This document shows positions 32,804 through 41,996 of a stretch of DNA of 64,000 nt, one piece after another. This DNA comes from Candidatus Latescibacterota bacterium. GTDB lineage: Bacteria; Latescibacterota; UBA2968; UBA8231. The translations under genes and the position numbers were made by a program. Under the pieces are notes generated by a model. That model searched no databases, was not told the origin of the DNA, and saw only the letters and a program-made list of their open reading frames with translations. The stretch covers positions 28,554 through 92,553 of the forward strand of contig RKRN01000055.1 in the NCBI GenBank assembly GCA_007571365.1, in the 5' to 3' direction. The number at the start of each line of letters is the position of its first letter. Within the stretch, counting starts at the first letter, position 1.

Positions 32804-34620
32804 CGCAGAGGCGAGTGGTAGGAAGGCCGGTGAGCAAAGCGTCTCAGCCCAAGATGTAAGCGAGCCTGAGCGGCCGGTCCCAAATGCACAGAGAGATACC
32901 GATCCCCTACTTCAACAGACTGGTCTTGGTCGTCTTCGTTTGCTAGTTGGGCGTTGGTGAATTGATGCTCGCCAAAGGCACCGGCCAGTAACAGGACATC
33001 GCGTCCTGCCACTGGGTCCGTATTCACCAGCGTCAGGCTAACTCGGTCGGTGCTGACCCGATCCACTAAAGCCGCGACGTACTCGGGCAGACCGGGGCGA
33101 CGACGCTGTGGGTCAAAATAATGCAGATGGGTCTGGAGCATTCCCCCGTTGTAAATCGCCGCGGGTGTGCCCAAGGCCATCTGGATCAGAGCTTCGGGCA
33201 GCACGGGATTGAGCCGCTGGAAGTGGTAGCACTCGCGCGTTTCGGGATCGCTGTCGTCGTTCTCTAGGCGATTCAGACTATGGCAGATGCTGGAGTAGGT
33301 CGAGTCGATCACTTGATCGACGTAGCTTGGGTTTTTGCCTTCGACAAAGGAAAACCAAGCGGTCGGCGGGCAGATGCCGGCTTTGGCAGCACCCCAGTCG
33401 GCGGGCAGACCGGCAAAAGCGGTGCGGTCGGAAAAGACTTCCTCGAGGCGGGCCAAATCCCGCTCGCTTTGGCTCAAATAATATAAATGAATATACAAGT
33501 AGGGATCGGGCGGCCGAAAATCGAACCAGCCTCGGTCGCCGTGGCGGGCTGGCACCTTGACGAGGCCATCCTCCTCGCGCCGCAGTTCCCACAGCATGTC
33601 GAGTTGCGAGCGGGCCAAGTCCAAATGGGAATCATCGCCGGTCATCAGTAGGGCGCAACTGCCAGCGACCAAGGCCGGCTCGACGATATTGCGTGCGCCG
33701 TGCGGCCAGCGCCAGCCGTAGTATCCACCCCACCACTTGCCGTCCATCAACTCGCCAATGACTCCCTCCGGCCCGATATTATCGGGCATGATGCCGCCGT
33801 TGGCCTTGCAGCGCTCCTCCCACGCCTGCAAATAATTGAGCACCCAAGTTTTGTACTGATCGTCGCCAGTGTGGAGATAGGCGTTGGTGATCAAACTGGT
33901 GGTGCTCAAGTTGAGAGGTACATCGCAACGGGTCATGCGCCGGTTGATCAAGTTGAGGATCCGAGCAAATAGTTCGTCGTCCTTCCAATCAACCTTGAAG
34001 AGTGGATCGGAGCTATCGGCACCGGGAATATCCTCAAAGGGTGCTAAATAATCTGCCAAGATGGGTCGGTGGTAATCCCAGTCGACTTGGGTGGTGACAA
34101 AGCGCGGCCCCTTGCTGCCATTGAGCGGCGAGCGGATCATCTTGCGCTGGGCGTCCCAATTAGGTGCCAGTGGATCGGCGCCGGTGTACATGGCAGCGTA
34201 GCGCAGGGCGCGGGTGCGGTTGATGAGGTGGTTGGGATCGGCCAAGGCCAAATAGTAGATGTAGGTATAGCTCTCGGAGTGGTGGAACCAGTCAAAGCCA
34301 GTGACAAACTCGCGCTCAACCGTGCCGTAATTGGTGTACTGCCAAGTGATAGCATCCCATTCTTTGCAGGCAATCTGGTAGATGTGCTCTCCGCCGCCTA
34401 GCAGATAAAATAAGGGGAACGAGAGGAAGGCCTCGTAGCCATTGTCCGTGCCGTCCATACTGGTCCACTCTGTGCGCTGGATCAGGGTGCCGTCTGGACG
34501 GGTGCTGTGCTCGACAAAGGGATGGGCGGCGCGGTCCATTAAAGCGATCAAGTCGCGTTGGCGCACGGCCCAATGAGGCGGGTTTTTGCGGGTCTTAGCT
34601 GCAATGGATGCGTAGGCCAT
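32800..34620 (-). CDS. Large soluble protein, possible alpha/alpha-toroid carbohydrate enzyme
   Basis: This 606-residue protein has no signal peptide; AGGAG lies nine bases before its ATG. The first 480 residues are helical and rich in Trp, Tyr and His (DNGYEAFLSFPLFYLLGGGE, GFDWFHHSESYTYIYYLALA, GYYGWRWPHGARN, HGDRGWFDFRPPDPYLYIHL). This is the look of an (alpha/alpha)-barrel sugar-active enzyme. The last 100 residues look like a beta-sandwich (VSLTLVNTDPVAGRDVLLLA). The convergent neighbour is a CBM9-like protein, which supports a carbohydrate role. I do not recognise a specific family or catalytic residues, so no reaction is assigned. Confidence 0.65.
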   Translation of the reverse strand: MAYASIAAKTRKNPPHWAVRQRDLIALMDRAAHPFVEHSTRPDGTLIQRTEWTSMDGTDNGYEAFLSFPLFYLLGGGEHIYQIACKEWDAITWQYTNYGTVEREFVTGFDWFHHSESYTYIYYLALADPNHLINRTRALRYAAMYTGADPLAPNWDAQRKMIRSPLNGSKGPRFVTTQVDWDYHRPILADYLAPFEDIPGADSSDPLFKVDWKDDELFARILNLINRRMTRCDVPLNLSTTSLITNAYLHTGDDQYKTWVLNYLQAWEERCKANGGIMPDNIGPEGVIGELMDGKWWGGYYGWRWPHGARNIVEPALVAGSCALLMTGDDSHLDLARSQLDMLWELRREEDGLVKVPARHGDRGWFDFRPPDPYLYIHLYYLSQSERDLARLEEVFSDRTAFAGLPADWGAAKAGICPPTAWFSFVEGKNPSYVDQVIDSTYSSICHSLNRLENDDSDPETRECYHFQRLNPVLPEALIQMALGTPAAIYNGGMLQTHLHYFDPQRRRPGLPEYVAALVDRVSTDRVSLTLVNTDPVAGRDVLLLAGAFGEHQFTNAQLANEDDQDQSVEVGDRYLSVHLGPAAQARLHLGLRRFAHRPSYHSPLR

Positions 34621-34645
34621 TTTGGGTTTCTCCTAGTCGAATTAT

Positions 34646-34969
34646 TCAGGTCGCAAGTCCGTGTACCGATCTCCCCGTGCCCCGCGTAAAGAAGGCGTCA
34701 AGGACTTCTGCTATACATACAAAGGGGTCAAAGCGGTTGGGATATGAGGTGTTCGGGGAGCGCACTTTGAGCAGTTCATGCACGGCAGCATCCACTTCTG
34801 GGTGGGAATGCAAGAGATGTTTGTAACCTAAAAGATGCCCGAGCCCCACGAAACCATATACGAGAAGGTACAGATGTTTCTCGCTGGGTTCAAATCGCAT
34901 GTGGAGTGCGGTGGGCCCTAGTGAGACTAGACGAAGTTGGCGGCTGGAAGGCTCCACCGGCAACGGCAT
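34646..34969 (-). CDS. Hypothetical protein, doubtful
   Basis: This open frame of 107 codons lies in the gap between the 606-residue gene and the CRTAC1 gene. It encodes a plausible soluble protein (RFEPSEKHLYLLVYGFVGLG, HSHPEVDAAVHELLKVRSPN, FDPFVCIAEVLDAFF) with balanced residue use, unlike most antisense frames. No good Shine-Dalgarno precedes the ATG, and I recognise no family. It could be a remnant or a real short gene. It ends 25 bases before the start of the 606-residue gene on the same strand. Confidence 0.4.
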   Translation of the reverse strand: MPLPVEPSSRQLRLVSLGPTALHMRFEPSEKHLYLLVYGFVGLGHLLGYKHLLHSHPEVDAAVHELLKVRSPNTSYPNRFDPFVCIAEVLDAFFTRGTGRSVHGLAT

Positions 34970-34989
34970 AAGCGTACTTTTCTGGTAAG

Positions 34990-35017
34990 TTGCTGCACAA
35001 CGCGTTATAGCTATACT
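34990..35017 (+). promoter_or_regulatory. Predicted promoter of the CRTAC1-TPR cluster
   Basis: TTGCTG (34990-34995) and TATACT (35012-35017) are spaced by 16 bases. The predicted start near 35024 gives a leader of about 170 bases that contains a hairpin (35057-35076). Confidence 0.45.
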
Positions 35018-35056
35018 TTAGACGCTAGACACCACGCATAACACCACATTGATCCA

Positions 35057-35076
35057 CCTCTATAAAAATATAGAGG
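35057..35076. repeat. Perfect hairpin in the leader of the CRTAC1 gene
   Basis: CCTCTATA (35057-35064) and TATAGAGG (35069-35076) flank an AAAA loop. The stem is 8 bp without mismatch. No T run follows, so it is an operator-like palindrome or an mRNA structure rather than a terminator. Confidence 0.55.
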
Positions 35077-35196
35077 GCCCCTCGTTGAGTATTCTGCCCT
35101 CGTAGATCGCCCAGTACCACACTTCGGCGCGGATGCGATGATTGCAGAGGCAGACTGGCAGTGGGCAATAATGACAATAACAAGGTAGATCGCTCT

Positions 35197-37422
35197 ATGC
35201 AGGTCCCAATTATTGTAGGATGGTTTCTCGTCTTGGTAGCCTGTGCTGAACGAGAGCAGGCGGTTAGCACCCAGCGCATGGCTGAACTTCTAGAAGAGAT
35301 AGCCGTCAATGTCGATCCCGCCACGCATCCGTATGTGAATTTGGACCGAGTTACATATTTCCGCGCTCAATTGGACCACCTACGCCAAGCCGGTGCAGCC
35401 ACCAGTCGTCGTGGGCGGGAGCAAATCCTACAAGCCCGCTTTTCTCTTGCCAACGAACTGTTGCAAGCAGGCCAATCCGATCAAGCAATGCAGGAGTATC
35501 GGCAACTGCAGACTGTGGTCCACCATCCTCGTCTTCGCCATTCTCTCCAACTGCTAGTGGGCTTGGCCTATCTCCGTTTGGGCGAACAAGAAAACTGTGT
35601 TGTGCAACACAATATCGACTCTTGCCTAATGCCGATTCGCGGCACCGGAGTGCATCAAATCAAGCGTGGATCGAGTGCCGCAGTCGAGGAATTTCTAGGG
35701 TTTCTGAGCAGAGATCCAAGCAATTTGTCGGCTCGTTGGCTACTCAATATCGCCTATATGACGCTGGGTCAGTACCCGGAAGGGGTGCCGCAGAACTTGC
35801 TGATTCCACCCGAAATTTTCACCTCTGACTACGACATTGGGGTTTTTCGCGATGTCGCTCCCCAACTGGGGTTGGATGTGGTGGGACTCTCAGGCGGAGT
35901 CATTATGGAAGACTTTGACGGCGACGCCTACCTCGATATCGTGGCTTCATCTTGGGGACTGCGCGACCCGCTCCGCTACTTCCGCAACCAAGGCGACGGC
36001 ATCTTTGCCGATCGCACACAAGCGGCAGGTTTGGAGGGTATTGTGGGCGGCTTGAATATCTGCCAGGCCGACTACGATAATAATGGCTATGCGGATGTAC
36101 TGGTGCTGCGCGGCGCTTGGCTCGAAGGGGGACGCTACCCCAACTCGCTGTTGGCCAATCGGGGAAATGGGCGCTTTTTTGATGCAACCGAGGCGGCAGG
36201 CTTGCTCACTTTCCACCCAACACAGACAGCGGCTTGGGGCGATTTCGACAACGACGGTTGGGTCGACCTATTTGTCGGCAACGAATCTCAGGGTAGCGCC
36301 ATTCATCCGTGCGAGTTGTTCCGCAACCAAGGCGAAGACTCTGGGCGTGGAGTATCGGCGGTACAATTCGTCGATGTGGCCGAGGCTGCAGGACTCGATG
36401 TGGTTGGCTGGGTCAAAGGGGTGGTTTGGGGCGACTACAATAACGATGGACAACTGGATCTGTATATCTCGCGCCTAGAACCTGAAAAGTCTAATCTGCT
36501 ATTTCGCAATCAGGAGAGTGGGCGTTTTGCCGATGTGACAGCCACGGCAGGCGTAGCCGGGCCACCCTATAGTTTTCCAACCTGGTTCTGGGATTACGAC
36601 AACGACGGGTGGCAGGATCTATTTGTCGCCGGCTTTAAGGGTGAGGTGGCGGACGTGGCGGCCGCTTATTTGGGCTTGCCGCACCGCGCTGAAGAGCCCC
36701 GTCTATACCGCAACAACGGCGACGGGACTTTCACCGATGTCACGCGCAAAGTAGGGCTCGATGAACCCCTCTTGGCCATGGGCAGCAATTTCGGCGACCT
36801 AGACAACGACGGGTACCAAGATTGTTATATCGGCACCGGCGACCCGTATATGGCTACGCTAGTCCCCAACCGCATGTTCCGCAATGCCGACGGCAATTTC
36901 TTTCAAGATGTCACCATCTCGGGTGGCTTTGGGCATTTGCAAAAGGGCCACGGTGTGGCTTTTGGCGACATTGACCACGATGGAGACCAAGATGTTTTTT
37001 CAGTCATTGGTGGAGCCTTCACCGGTGATGTCTATCAGAATGTCCTCTTTGCCAATCCAGGACACGGCAATCATTGGATCAAGCTCCGGCTCGAGGGCCG
37101 GCGCACTAATCGGGCCGCCATTGGAGTGCGCGTAAAGGTGGGCGTGAACACTGCACATGGTAGCCGCGATATTTATTCCACGGTGACCAGCGGGGGCAGT
37201 TTTGGTGCCTCTAGCCTGCAATGCGAAATAGGCCTAGGACAGGCTGAGTCTATTCGGGCTATTGAAATCGTCTGGCCCACCAGCGGAGAAGTGCAGGTTT
37301 TCAACGATATCGAAATGGACCAATGCCTATACATCCGCGAGGGTGATTCGCATCCGACTCGGTGGCAGTTCAAATCTTTCGCCATGGCCCCGAGCAATGG
37401 GCGGACGACACACATCCACTAG
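35197..37422 (+). CDS. CRTAC1-type FG-GAP/ASPIC-UnbV lipoprotein
   Basis: This 741-residue protein starts at ATG 35197; an in-frame GTG 36 bases upstream would lengthen an already good signal. It has a lipobox (VLVAC, Cys16), so it is a lipoprotein. Residues about 70-190 form a TPR-like helical region with CVVQHNIDSCLMPIRG, a conserved element of this subfamily. From about residue 215 there are at least seven FG-GAP/VCBS blades with DxDxDG calcium loops (DFDGDAYLD, DYDNNGYAD, DFDNDGWVD, DYNNDGQLD, DYDNDGWQD, DLDNDGYQD, DIDHDGDQD). An ASPIC/UnbV domain closes it (IEIVWPTSGEVQ). It should be a surface-exposed calcium-binding propeller. The exact function is unknown. Confidence 0.88.
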   Translation: MQVPIIVGWFLVLVACAEREQAVSTQRMAELLEEIAVNVDPATHPYVNLDRVTYFRAQLDHLRQAGAATSRRGREQILQARFSLANELLQAGQSDQAMQEYRQLQTVVHHPRLRHSLQLLVGLAYLRLGEQENCVVQHNIDSCLMPIRGTGVHQIKRGSSAAVEEFLGFLSRDPSNLSARWLLNIAYMTLGQYPEGVPQNLLIPPEIFTSDYDIGVFRDVAPQLGLDVVGLSGGVIMEDFDGDAYLDIVASSWGLRDPLRYFRNQGDGIFADRTQAAGLEGIVGGLNICQADYDNNGYADVLVLRGAWLEGGRYPNSLLANRGNGRFFDATEAAGLLTFHPTQTAAWGDFDNDGWVDLFVGNESQGSAIHPCELFRNQGEDSGRGVSAVQFVDVAEAAGLDVVGWVKGVVWGDYNNDGQLDLYISRLEPEKSNLLFRNQESGRFADVTATAGVAGPPYSFPTWFWDYDNDGWQDLFVAGFKGEVADVAAAYLGLPHRAEEPRLYRNNGDGTFTDVTRKVGLDEPLLAMGSNFGDLDNDGYQDCYIGTGDPYMATLVPNRMFRNADGNFFQDVTISGGFGHLQKGHGVAFGDIDHDGDQDVFSVIGGAFTGDVYQNVLFANPGHGNHWIKLRLEGRRTNRAAIGVRVKVGVNTAHGSRDIYSTVTSGGSFGASSLQCEIGLGQAESIRAIEIVWPTSGEVQVFNDIEMDQCLYIREGDSHPTRWQFKSFAMAPSNGRTTHIH

Positions 37423-37478
37423 TCTTTCCTGCCCGTTCAGCAAGGCTCGCGTCTTTGTTGAGAGAGGACAATTTCTCC

Positions 37479-39029
37479 ATGTATCTTTCAAGTCTGCGGA
37501 AGGCATCGAGTACCACTTGCCACATCGGCTATGCAATTTCATTGATATGTATCCTGTATCACATTGGAGCCGTGTATGGACAGGGCGCGGGTGCTTCCGC
37601 GATGAGCCAAGAGCATTATAAGCTCGGTATGCGCTATGCCCAAAAGGGGGACTATGAAAGCGCGGAAAAGGAGTACAAGAAAGCGATAGAATTAGATGCC
37701 AACAATATCTATCCGCACGATGGCCTAGGTTTTATCTACGCCCTGCAAAACCGGTTCGATGAGGCGGAAAAGGAATTTGTCAAGGTACTCCAGATTGATC
37801 CAAGCTACGCGCCATCACACTATAAGTTGGGCAAAATTTTTTTTATTCGCCAAGAGTACGACGCAGCTTGTAACTCTTACCAAAAGGCCATCGAGACCGA
37901 CCCCAAGTACTTTCCCGCCCACCACGGCCTAGGTGTCATCTACTTACAGACCCAAGAGAAGGCTAAAGCGTCAGAGCATTTCAAAGCAGCTATCGAAATC
38001 AACCCTGACTACGGGCCCTCGTGCTACCGGCTCGGGACGATATATCTAGAAGAAGGAGCCTATTCTCAAGCCATAGAGAAATTGCGACAAGCGGCCAAGC
38101 TGGTCGCCAACGAACCGTCTATCCACTTCGTCTTGGGAAACGCCTATATGGCAATAGGCAAACTTTCAGAGGCCGCAGAAGCATTTCACAAAACATTGCA
38201 ACTCGAGCCAAATTGGGCCGAAGTACACGATAAACTGGGCTTGGTCTATACCGACCAGTCCCTAGCCCTGTTAGGGGCTGTCATGGCAGACCAAGACAAG
38301 CTGACTGCCGCCGTTGAGGAGCATCGCCGGGCCGTGGAATTGGCCCCTGAAAACGGTTGGTTCCAACACAACCTGGGTATGGCCTATGAACGCCAGCGCC
38401 AGTACGACAAAGCAGCGGAGCAGTTCGTCAAGGCACTCGCAGTTAATTCCGATATGGCCTACACCCGTTACCGACTCGGCATGATTTATTTAAGAGACAA
38501 AAGATACCAAGAAGCTATTGAGCAATACCAGTATGCCATCCGGCTCGAACCCGACCGGTCGGTTTTCCACTACGCCCTAGGGACCGTATACGCCAAGATC
38601 GGCAGAGAGGAAGAGGCGATTGGCAAATTCAAGAAAGCCATCGAACTCGACTACTACAATGCCGAAGCACATTTCGGTCTGGCCAACGCCTATCTGAAAC
38701 GGGGCAGAGGCGAAGAGGGTGCAAAGGAGATGGAGATTTTCAAAAAACTGCGCGAAGGCAATATAGCAGATATGGAACAGCGGGTCGTCTTAGTGCCTGA
38801 CAATCCAACATATCACGGTGAATTAGCCGCTCATTATACGCAACAGGGTAGGTATATAAAGGCGATCAATGAGTACAAGCAGGCCATCGGTCTTGATCCG
38901 CATAATCTCGAGTATCGCCGGTCGCTCAAAGATGCCTATATCAAAGCCGGTCGCTATCGGGAAGCGGAAGAGCAACAGGAGATTATCCAGAGTTTGGACG
39001 CCAAACGACAGCAGACTCCCACCCCATAG
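37479..39029 (+). CDS. Exported TPR-repeat protein
   Basis: This 516-residue protein starts at ATG 37479, with GAGAGGA about ten bases upstream; a longer frame overlapping the CRTAC1 gene is not supported. A signal or anchor helix (ISLICILYHIGAVYG) precedes about twelve TPR units (AEKEYKKAIELDANNIYPHD, ACNSYQKAIETDPKYFPAHH, AIEQYQYAIRLEPDRSVFHY). It is almost pure TPR solenoid and probably a periplasmic scaffold. It sits between two CRTAC1 genes on the same strand with short gaps, a grouping also seen in other phyla that carry many ASPIC/UnbV proteins, which suggests a physical partnership. Confidence 0.85.
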   Translation: MYLSSLRKASSTTCHIGYAISLICILYHIGAVYGQGAGASAMSQEHYKLGMRYAQKGDYESAEKEYKKAIELDANNIYPHDGLGFIYALQNRFDEAEKEFVKVLQIDPSYAPSHYKLGKIFFIRQEYDAACNSYQKAIETDPKYFPAHHGLGVIYLQTQEKAKASEHFKAAIEINPDYGPSCYRLGTIYLEEGAYSQAIEKLRQAAKLVANEPSIHFVLGNAYMAIGKLSEAAEAFHKTLQLEPNWAEVHDKLGLVYTDQSLALLGAVMADQDKLTAAVEEHRRAVELAPENGWFQHNLGMAYERQRQYDKAAEQFVKALAVNSDMAYTRYRLGMIYLRDKRYQEAIEQYQYAIRLEPDRSVFHYALGTVYAKIGREEEAIGKFKKAIELDYYNAEAHFGLANAYLKRGRGEEGAKEMEIFKKLREGNIADMEQRVVLVPDNPTYHGELAAHYTQQGRYIKAINEYKQAIGLDPHNLEYRRSLKDAYIKAGRYREAEEQQEIIQSLDAKRQQTPTP

Positions 39030-39044
39030 AGACTGTCGGTTTAT

Positions 39045-40751
39045 ATGCATTTCTTTCTTCTTTTATTCATTTCCTCACGGCTCTTAGCTGTCGAAGGACG
39101 GACAGTAGAAAGGCGAGTCCAGTTCGTGGATGTAGCGGAGGAAGTGGGGGTTGTGGCGCAGAACGTCTCCGGGGATAGCGAGCAGACGTACTTAGTCGAC
39201 AGCATGATGGGAGGATCGGCTTTTTTCGACTATGATCAAGATGGCGATGTGGATTTGTACATCTTGAATGGGTCAAAGGTGGTTGGCTTTCCAGATCAAG
39301 AGCACCCGCGCAATACCTTTTATAGAAACGAGCGTGGTAAATTCGTCGATGTTACCGACGAAGCAAACTTGGACGACACAGGCTGGGGTATGGGATGCGC
39401 CATCGGCGACTACGACAACGATGGCGACTTGGACATTTATATAACCAACTACGGCAGGAACGTACTGTACGATAATCGAGGCGACGGGACTTTTGTCGAT
39501 GTGACCGAGTACGCTCAAGTAGGAGATGAGCGGTTCAGCACAGGATGCGCCTTCTTCGATTACAACAGCGATGGATATATAGATCTGTACGTAGCCAACT
39601 ACGTCGATTTCAAGCACTTTCTGCAGACCACTCCCAATAAGTCCTATGTGTGGAAAGGCTTAAGGGTTCACTTCGGACCGCGCGGAATGAAGGGGAGTGG
39701 GGATATCCTATATCGCAACCAAGGCGACGGGACTTTTGCGGATGTGACCGTGGAGGCGCGGGTGGTGGATCAAGATAAGCTCTACGGTATGGGCGTTATC
39801 GGCGGCGATTACGACCGAGACGGCGACGTGGACATCTATGTGGCCAACGACACAGGGGCCAACTTCCTTTATCAGAACCAAGGCGACGGGACTTTTACCG
39901 ATATCGGCTGGATGATCGGTGCTGCCTATGGCGAAAGCGGCGAGGCCCAAGGCTGTATGGGCATTGCCTACGGGGATTACGACAACGACCTGTACCAAGA
40001 CATACTAGTCACCAATTTCTGGGAGCAGACCAATACGCTTTACCACAACGACCGCGGCACATTTTTTTCTGATCTCAGCTTTGACGCCGGCGTGGGCAAG
40101 GAGAGTTTCCGGTTTTTGGCTTGGGGCACCGAGTTTTTCGATTATGACAACGACGGCGATAAAGATCTGTTCGTAGCCAATGGCCACCTCTTTCCCCAAT
40201 TGGACAGGGCCAACCTAGGCACTAGCTATGCCCAGACCAATCAACTCTTTGAAAATTTGGGCGACGGGACCTTCGTCGAGGTATCGCAGGTATCGGGGAA
40301 GGGCTTAAAAATTAAAAAAGTGAGCAGAGGAGCTTCCTTTGGGGATTACGATGATGATGGAGATCTAGACATATTTGTCCTGAATATCAACGATCGTCCC
40401 ACTTTGTTGCGCAACGACGGTGGCAATGGGAACAACTGGTTGATGGTCAAAACTATAGGGACTAGAAGCAACAGAGATGGTATAGGGGCTAGGATTGAGG
40501 TCCGCTGTGGAGGGCTCACGCAAAGTGCCGAAATTCGGAGTGGTGCTAGCTATCTTTCGCACAATGACTTGAGGAGCCATTTCGGCTTGGGGCAAAGAGA
40601 GGCCATAGACTTGTTGGTAGTGCGCTGGCCAAGCGGCTTAGAAGAACGGTTTGAAAATTTTTCTGCCAATAGACTCGTGGTGCTGCGAGAAGGTGAGGGC
40701 ATTGTCCACACAGACGAAAAGGGCTACTCGGGTCGCACTATATCAAAATAA
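39045..40751 (+). CDS. CRTAC1-type FG-GAP/ASPIC-UnbV exported protein
   Basis: This 568-residue protein starts at ATG 39045 with a short signal peptide (MHFFLLLFISSRLLAVEG). It is a series of FG-GAP/VCBS blades with calcium loops (DYDQDGDVDLY, DYDNDGDLDIY, DYNSDGYIDLY, DYDRDGDVDIY, DYDNDLYQDI, DYDNDGDKDLF, DYDDDGDLDIF). An ASPIC/UnbV domain follows (NNWLMVKTIGTRSNRDGIGA, SYLSHNDLRSHFGLG, VVRWPSGLEE). Unlike the first copy it lacks the N-terminal TPR-like part and a lipobox. It closely resembles the third copy on the minus strand at 52921-54612. A near-identical DNA phrase GCGACGGGACTTTT recurs within it because blades repeat. Confidence 0.88.
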   Translation: MHFFLLLFISSRLLAVEGRTVERRVQFVDVAEEVGVVAQNVSGDSEQTYLVDSMMGGSAFFDYDQDGDVDLYILNGSKVVGFPDQEHPRNTFYRNERGKFVDVTDEANLDDTGWGMGCAIGDYDNDGDLDIYITNYGRNVLYDNRGDGTFVDVTEYAQVGDERFSTGCAFFDYNSDGYIDLYVANYVDFKHFLQTTPNKSYVWKGLRVHFGPRGMKGSGDILYRNQGDGTFADVTVEARVVDQDKLYGMGVIGGDYDRDGDVDIYVANDTGANFLYQNQGDGTFTDIGWMIGAAYGESGEAQGCMGIAYGDYDNDLYQDILVTNFWEQTNTLYHNDRGTFFSDLSFDAGVGKESFRFLAWGTEFFDYDNDGDKDLFVANGHLFPQLDRANLGTSYAQTNQLFENLGDGTFVEVSQVSGKGLKIKKVSRGASFGDYDDDGDLDIFVLNINDRPTLLRNDGGNGNNWLMVKTIGTRSNRDGIGARIEVRCGGLTQSAEIRSGASYLSHNDLRSHFGLGQREAIDLLVVRWPSGLEERFENFSANRLVVLREGEGIVHTDEKGYSGRTISK

Positions 40752-40851
40752 AAAGAGGCAACTCGGCAGTTGTTGCGGATTTCGTCGTCTTGCTGGAGTA
40801 GGAATCCTTAGGCTCAACTCCGAATCCGGGTCCGGGTATTCACTAATTAGC

Positions 40852-40880
40852 TTGATTTCCTAGTATTTTCTCTTTATTAT
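40852..40880 (+). promoter_or_regulatory. Predicted sigma-70 promoter of the surface-protein cluster
   Basis: TTGATT (40852-40857) and TATTAT (40875-40880) are spaced by 17 bases; the -10 matches five of six consensus bases. The leader is about 150 bases and holds a GGAGG (40965-40969) 13 bases before an in-frame TTG, and a second AGGA-AGGA before the ATG at 41040. Confidence 0.6.
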
Positions 40881-41039
40881 GACTTGGATTTTCCGGCAAG
40901 AATTGTGTATTCACTGTTTTATGTTCGTAGCTCCGCTTGCCGTACGACCGAAAATTATTTGAAAGGAGGAAATAAAAAACCTTTGAGCAATCAATCCCTC
41001 AAAAAGCAGTTTTCTCACACAGGAAAGGAATTTTGGGTA

Positions 41040-41966
41040 ATGAACAGAACAATGAGTTATGGCTTCTTGGCATTGAGTCTTATCCTTCTCACCGCCGCAA
41101 CTAGTTCGGCGCACCTGCGGTCAGACAGAAACTGGGCTGCTGTTCAAGTACCTATTGGCGTCGATGGTATACGAGATGTCCAGATGGACGGAGATATTAG
41201 CGAATGGGACAACGTACCTTCGATTTTCTGGGTGACCCATGAGGATCTGATCGAGACCGTTACCGGCACCCAAGGAGACCCTGATCCCTCCAACTTGGCC
41301 GAGCGCATCATTTTTGGCTGGAGTCCAGTGACCAACCTTTTGTATTTCATGGAGGAAAGGTTCGACGACCTCTTTTACGGGACCATCGAAAATAACTTCG
41401 ATACGGTTGAGGTGACCTTGGACTTCGACCACAGCGGCGACGCCATTTTCCAGAATGTACAATCGGCGGATTTGGATCCGGAAAGATGGGAAGGGGCCCT
41501 ATCCCAGAATTACCGCTACACGCTGCACCAAGAAAATCACATGTGGCTCTGGGGTGGAGCTCCATGGGCTGGAGTCGAGCCTTATTCTGGGGCCAAATGG
41601 AGTTTTGAGGGCGATATCAACGGCGGGGCCGGAACCCTATTTATGGAGATGTGGTTCACTCCCTTCGACGACTTGCCTACCAGTTCTACAGGCATAGAGG
41701 ACGAAGATGTGATCGTCCACACTATGGCGGCAGGCGAAATCATGGGTATTGGTTTTGCCGTTCAGGACGACGACGACGGTGCTGAAGGCACGTACAACGG
41801 CTACTGGACCAATAGCGGCGACACGGAAATCTATTTCAAAGCTACTGCTATGGTTGATTATGTCCTGCTCCCCTTTGATGAGAGCATCTGGGTAGCGGGC
41901 GAAGACGTAGGCACCGCCGTCGAGTCGGATAGCTGGGGGGACATCAAGGCGAGTTTCTCTCGCTAA
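41040..41966 (+). CDS. Secreted DOMON/CBM9-like protein
   Basis: This 308-residue exported protein starts at ATG 41040 (AGGAAAGGA upstream); an in-frame TTG at 40983 is possible but would give an over-long signal. The signal peptide is MSYGFLALSLILLTAATSSA. The mature protein begins with a strand and then VQMDGDISEWDNVPSIFWV, the typical opening of CBM9/DOMON-like domains. It continues with NLLYFMEERFDDLFYG, VEVTLDFDHSGDA and an acidic loop (VQDDDDGAEGTYNGYW). It likely binds a sugar or heme-type ligand at the surface. It is the first gene of the cluster and is followed by a terminator. Confidence 0.75.
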   Translation: MNRTMSYGFLALSLILLTAATSSAHLRSDRNWAAVQVPIGVDGIRDVQMDGDISEWDNVPSIFWVTHEDLIETVTGTQGDPDPSNLAERIIFGWSPVTNLLYFMEERFDDLFYGTIENNFDTVEVTLDFDHSGDAIFQNVQSADLDPERWEGALSQNYRYTLHQENHMWLWGGAPWAGVEPYSGAKWSFEGDINGGAGTLFMEMWFTPFDDLPTSSTGIEDEDVIVHTMAAGEIMGIGFAVQDDDDGAEGTYNGYWTNSGDTEIYFKATAMVDYVLLPFDESIWVAGEDVGTAVESDSWGDIKASFSR

Positions 41967-41996
41967 GGAGAACAGGTAAAAGAAAATGAGCAGTTC

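Noticed and set aside
34881..34900. GGTTCAAATC, like a tRNA T-loop
   Set aside because: The flanking bases cannot form a T stem and no acceptor or anticodon arm fits around it.
39480..40275. Repeated DNA phrase GCGACGGGACTTTT
   Set aside because: It recurs because FG-GAP blades encode the same G-D-G-T-F residues; it is not a mobile or CRISPR-type repeat.
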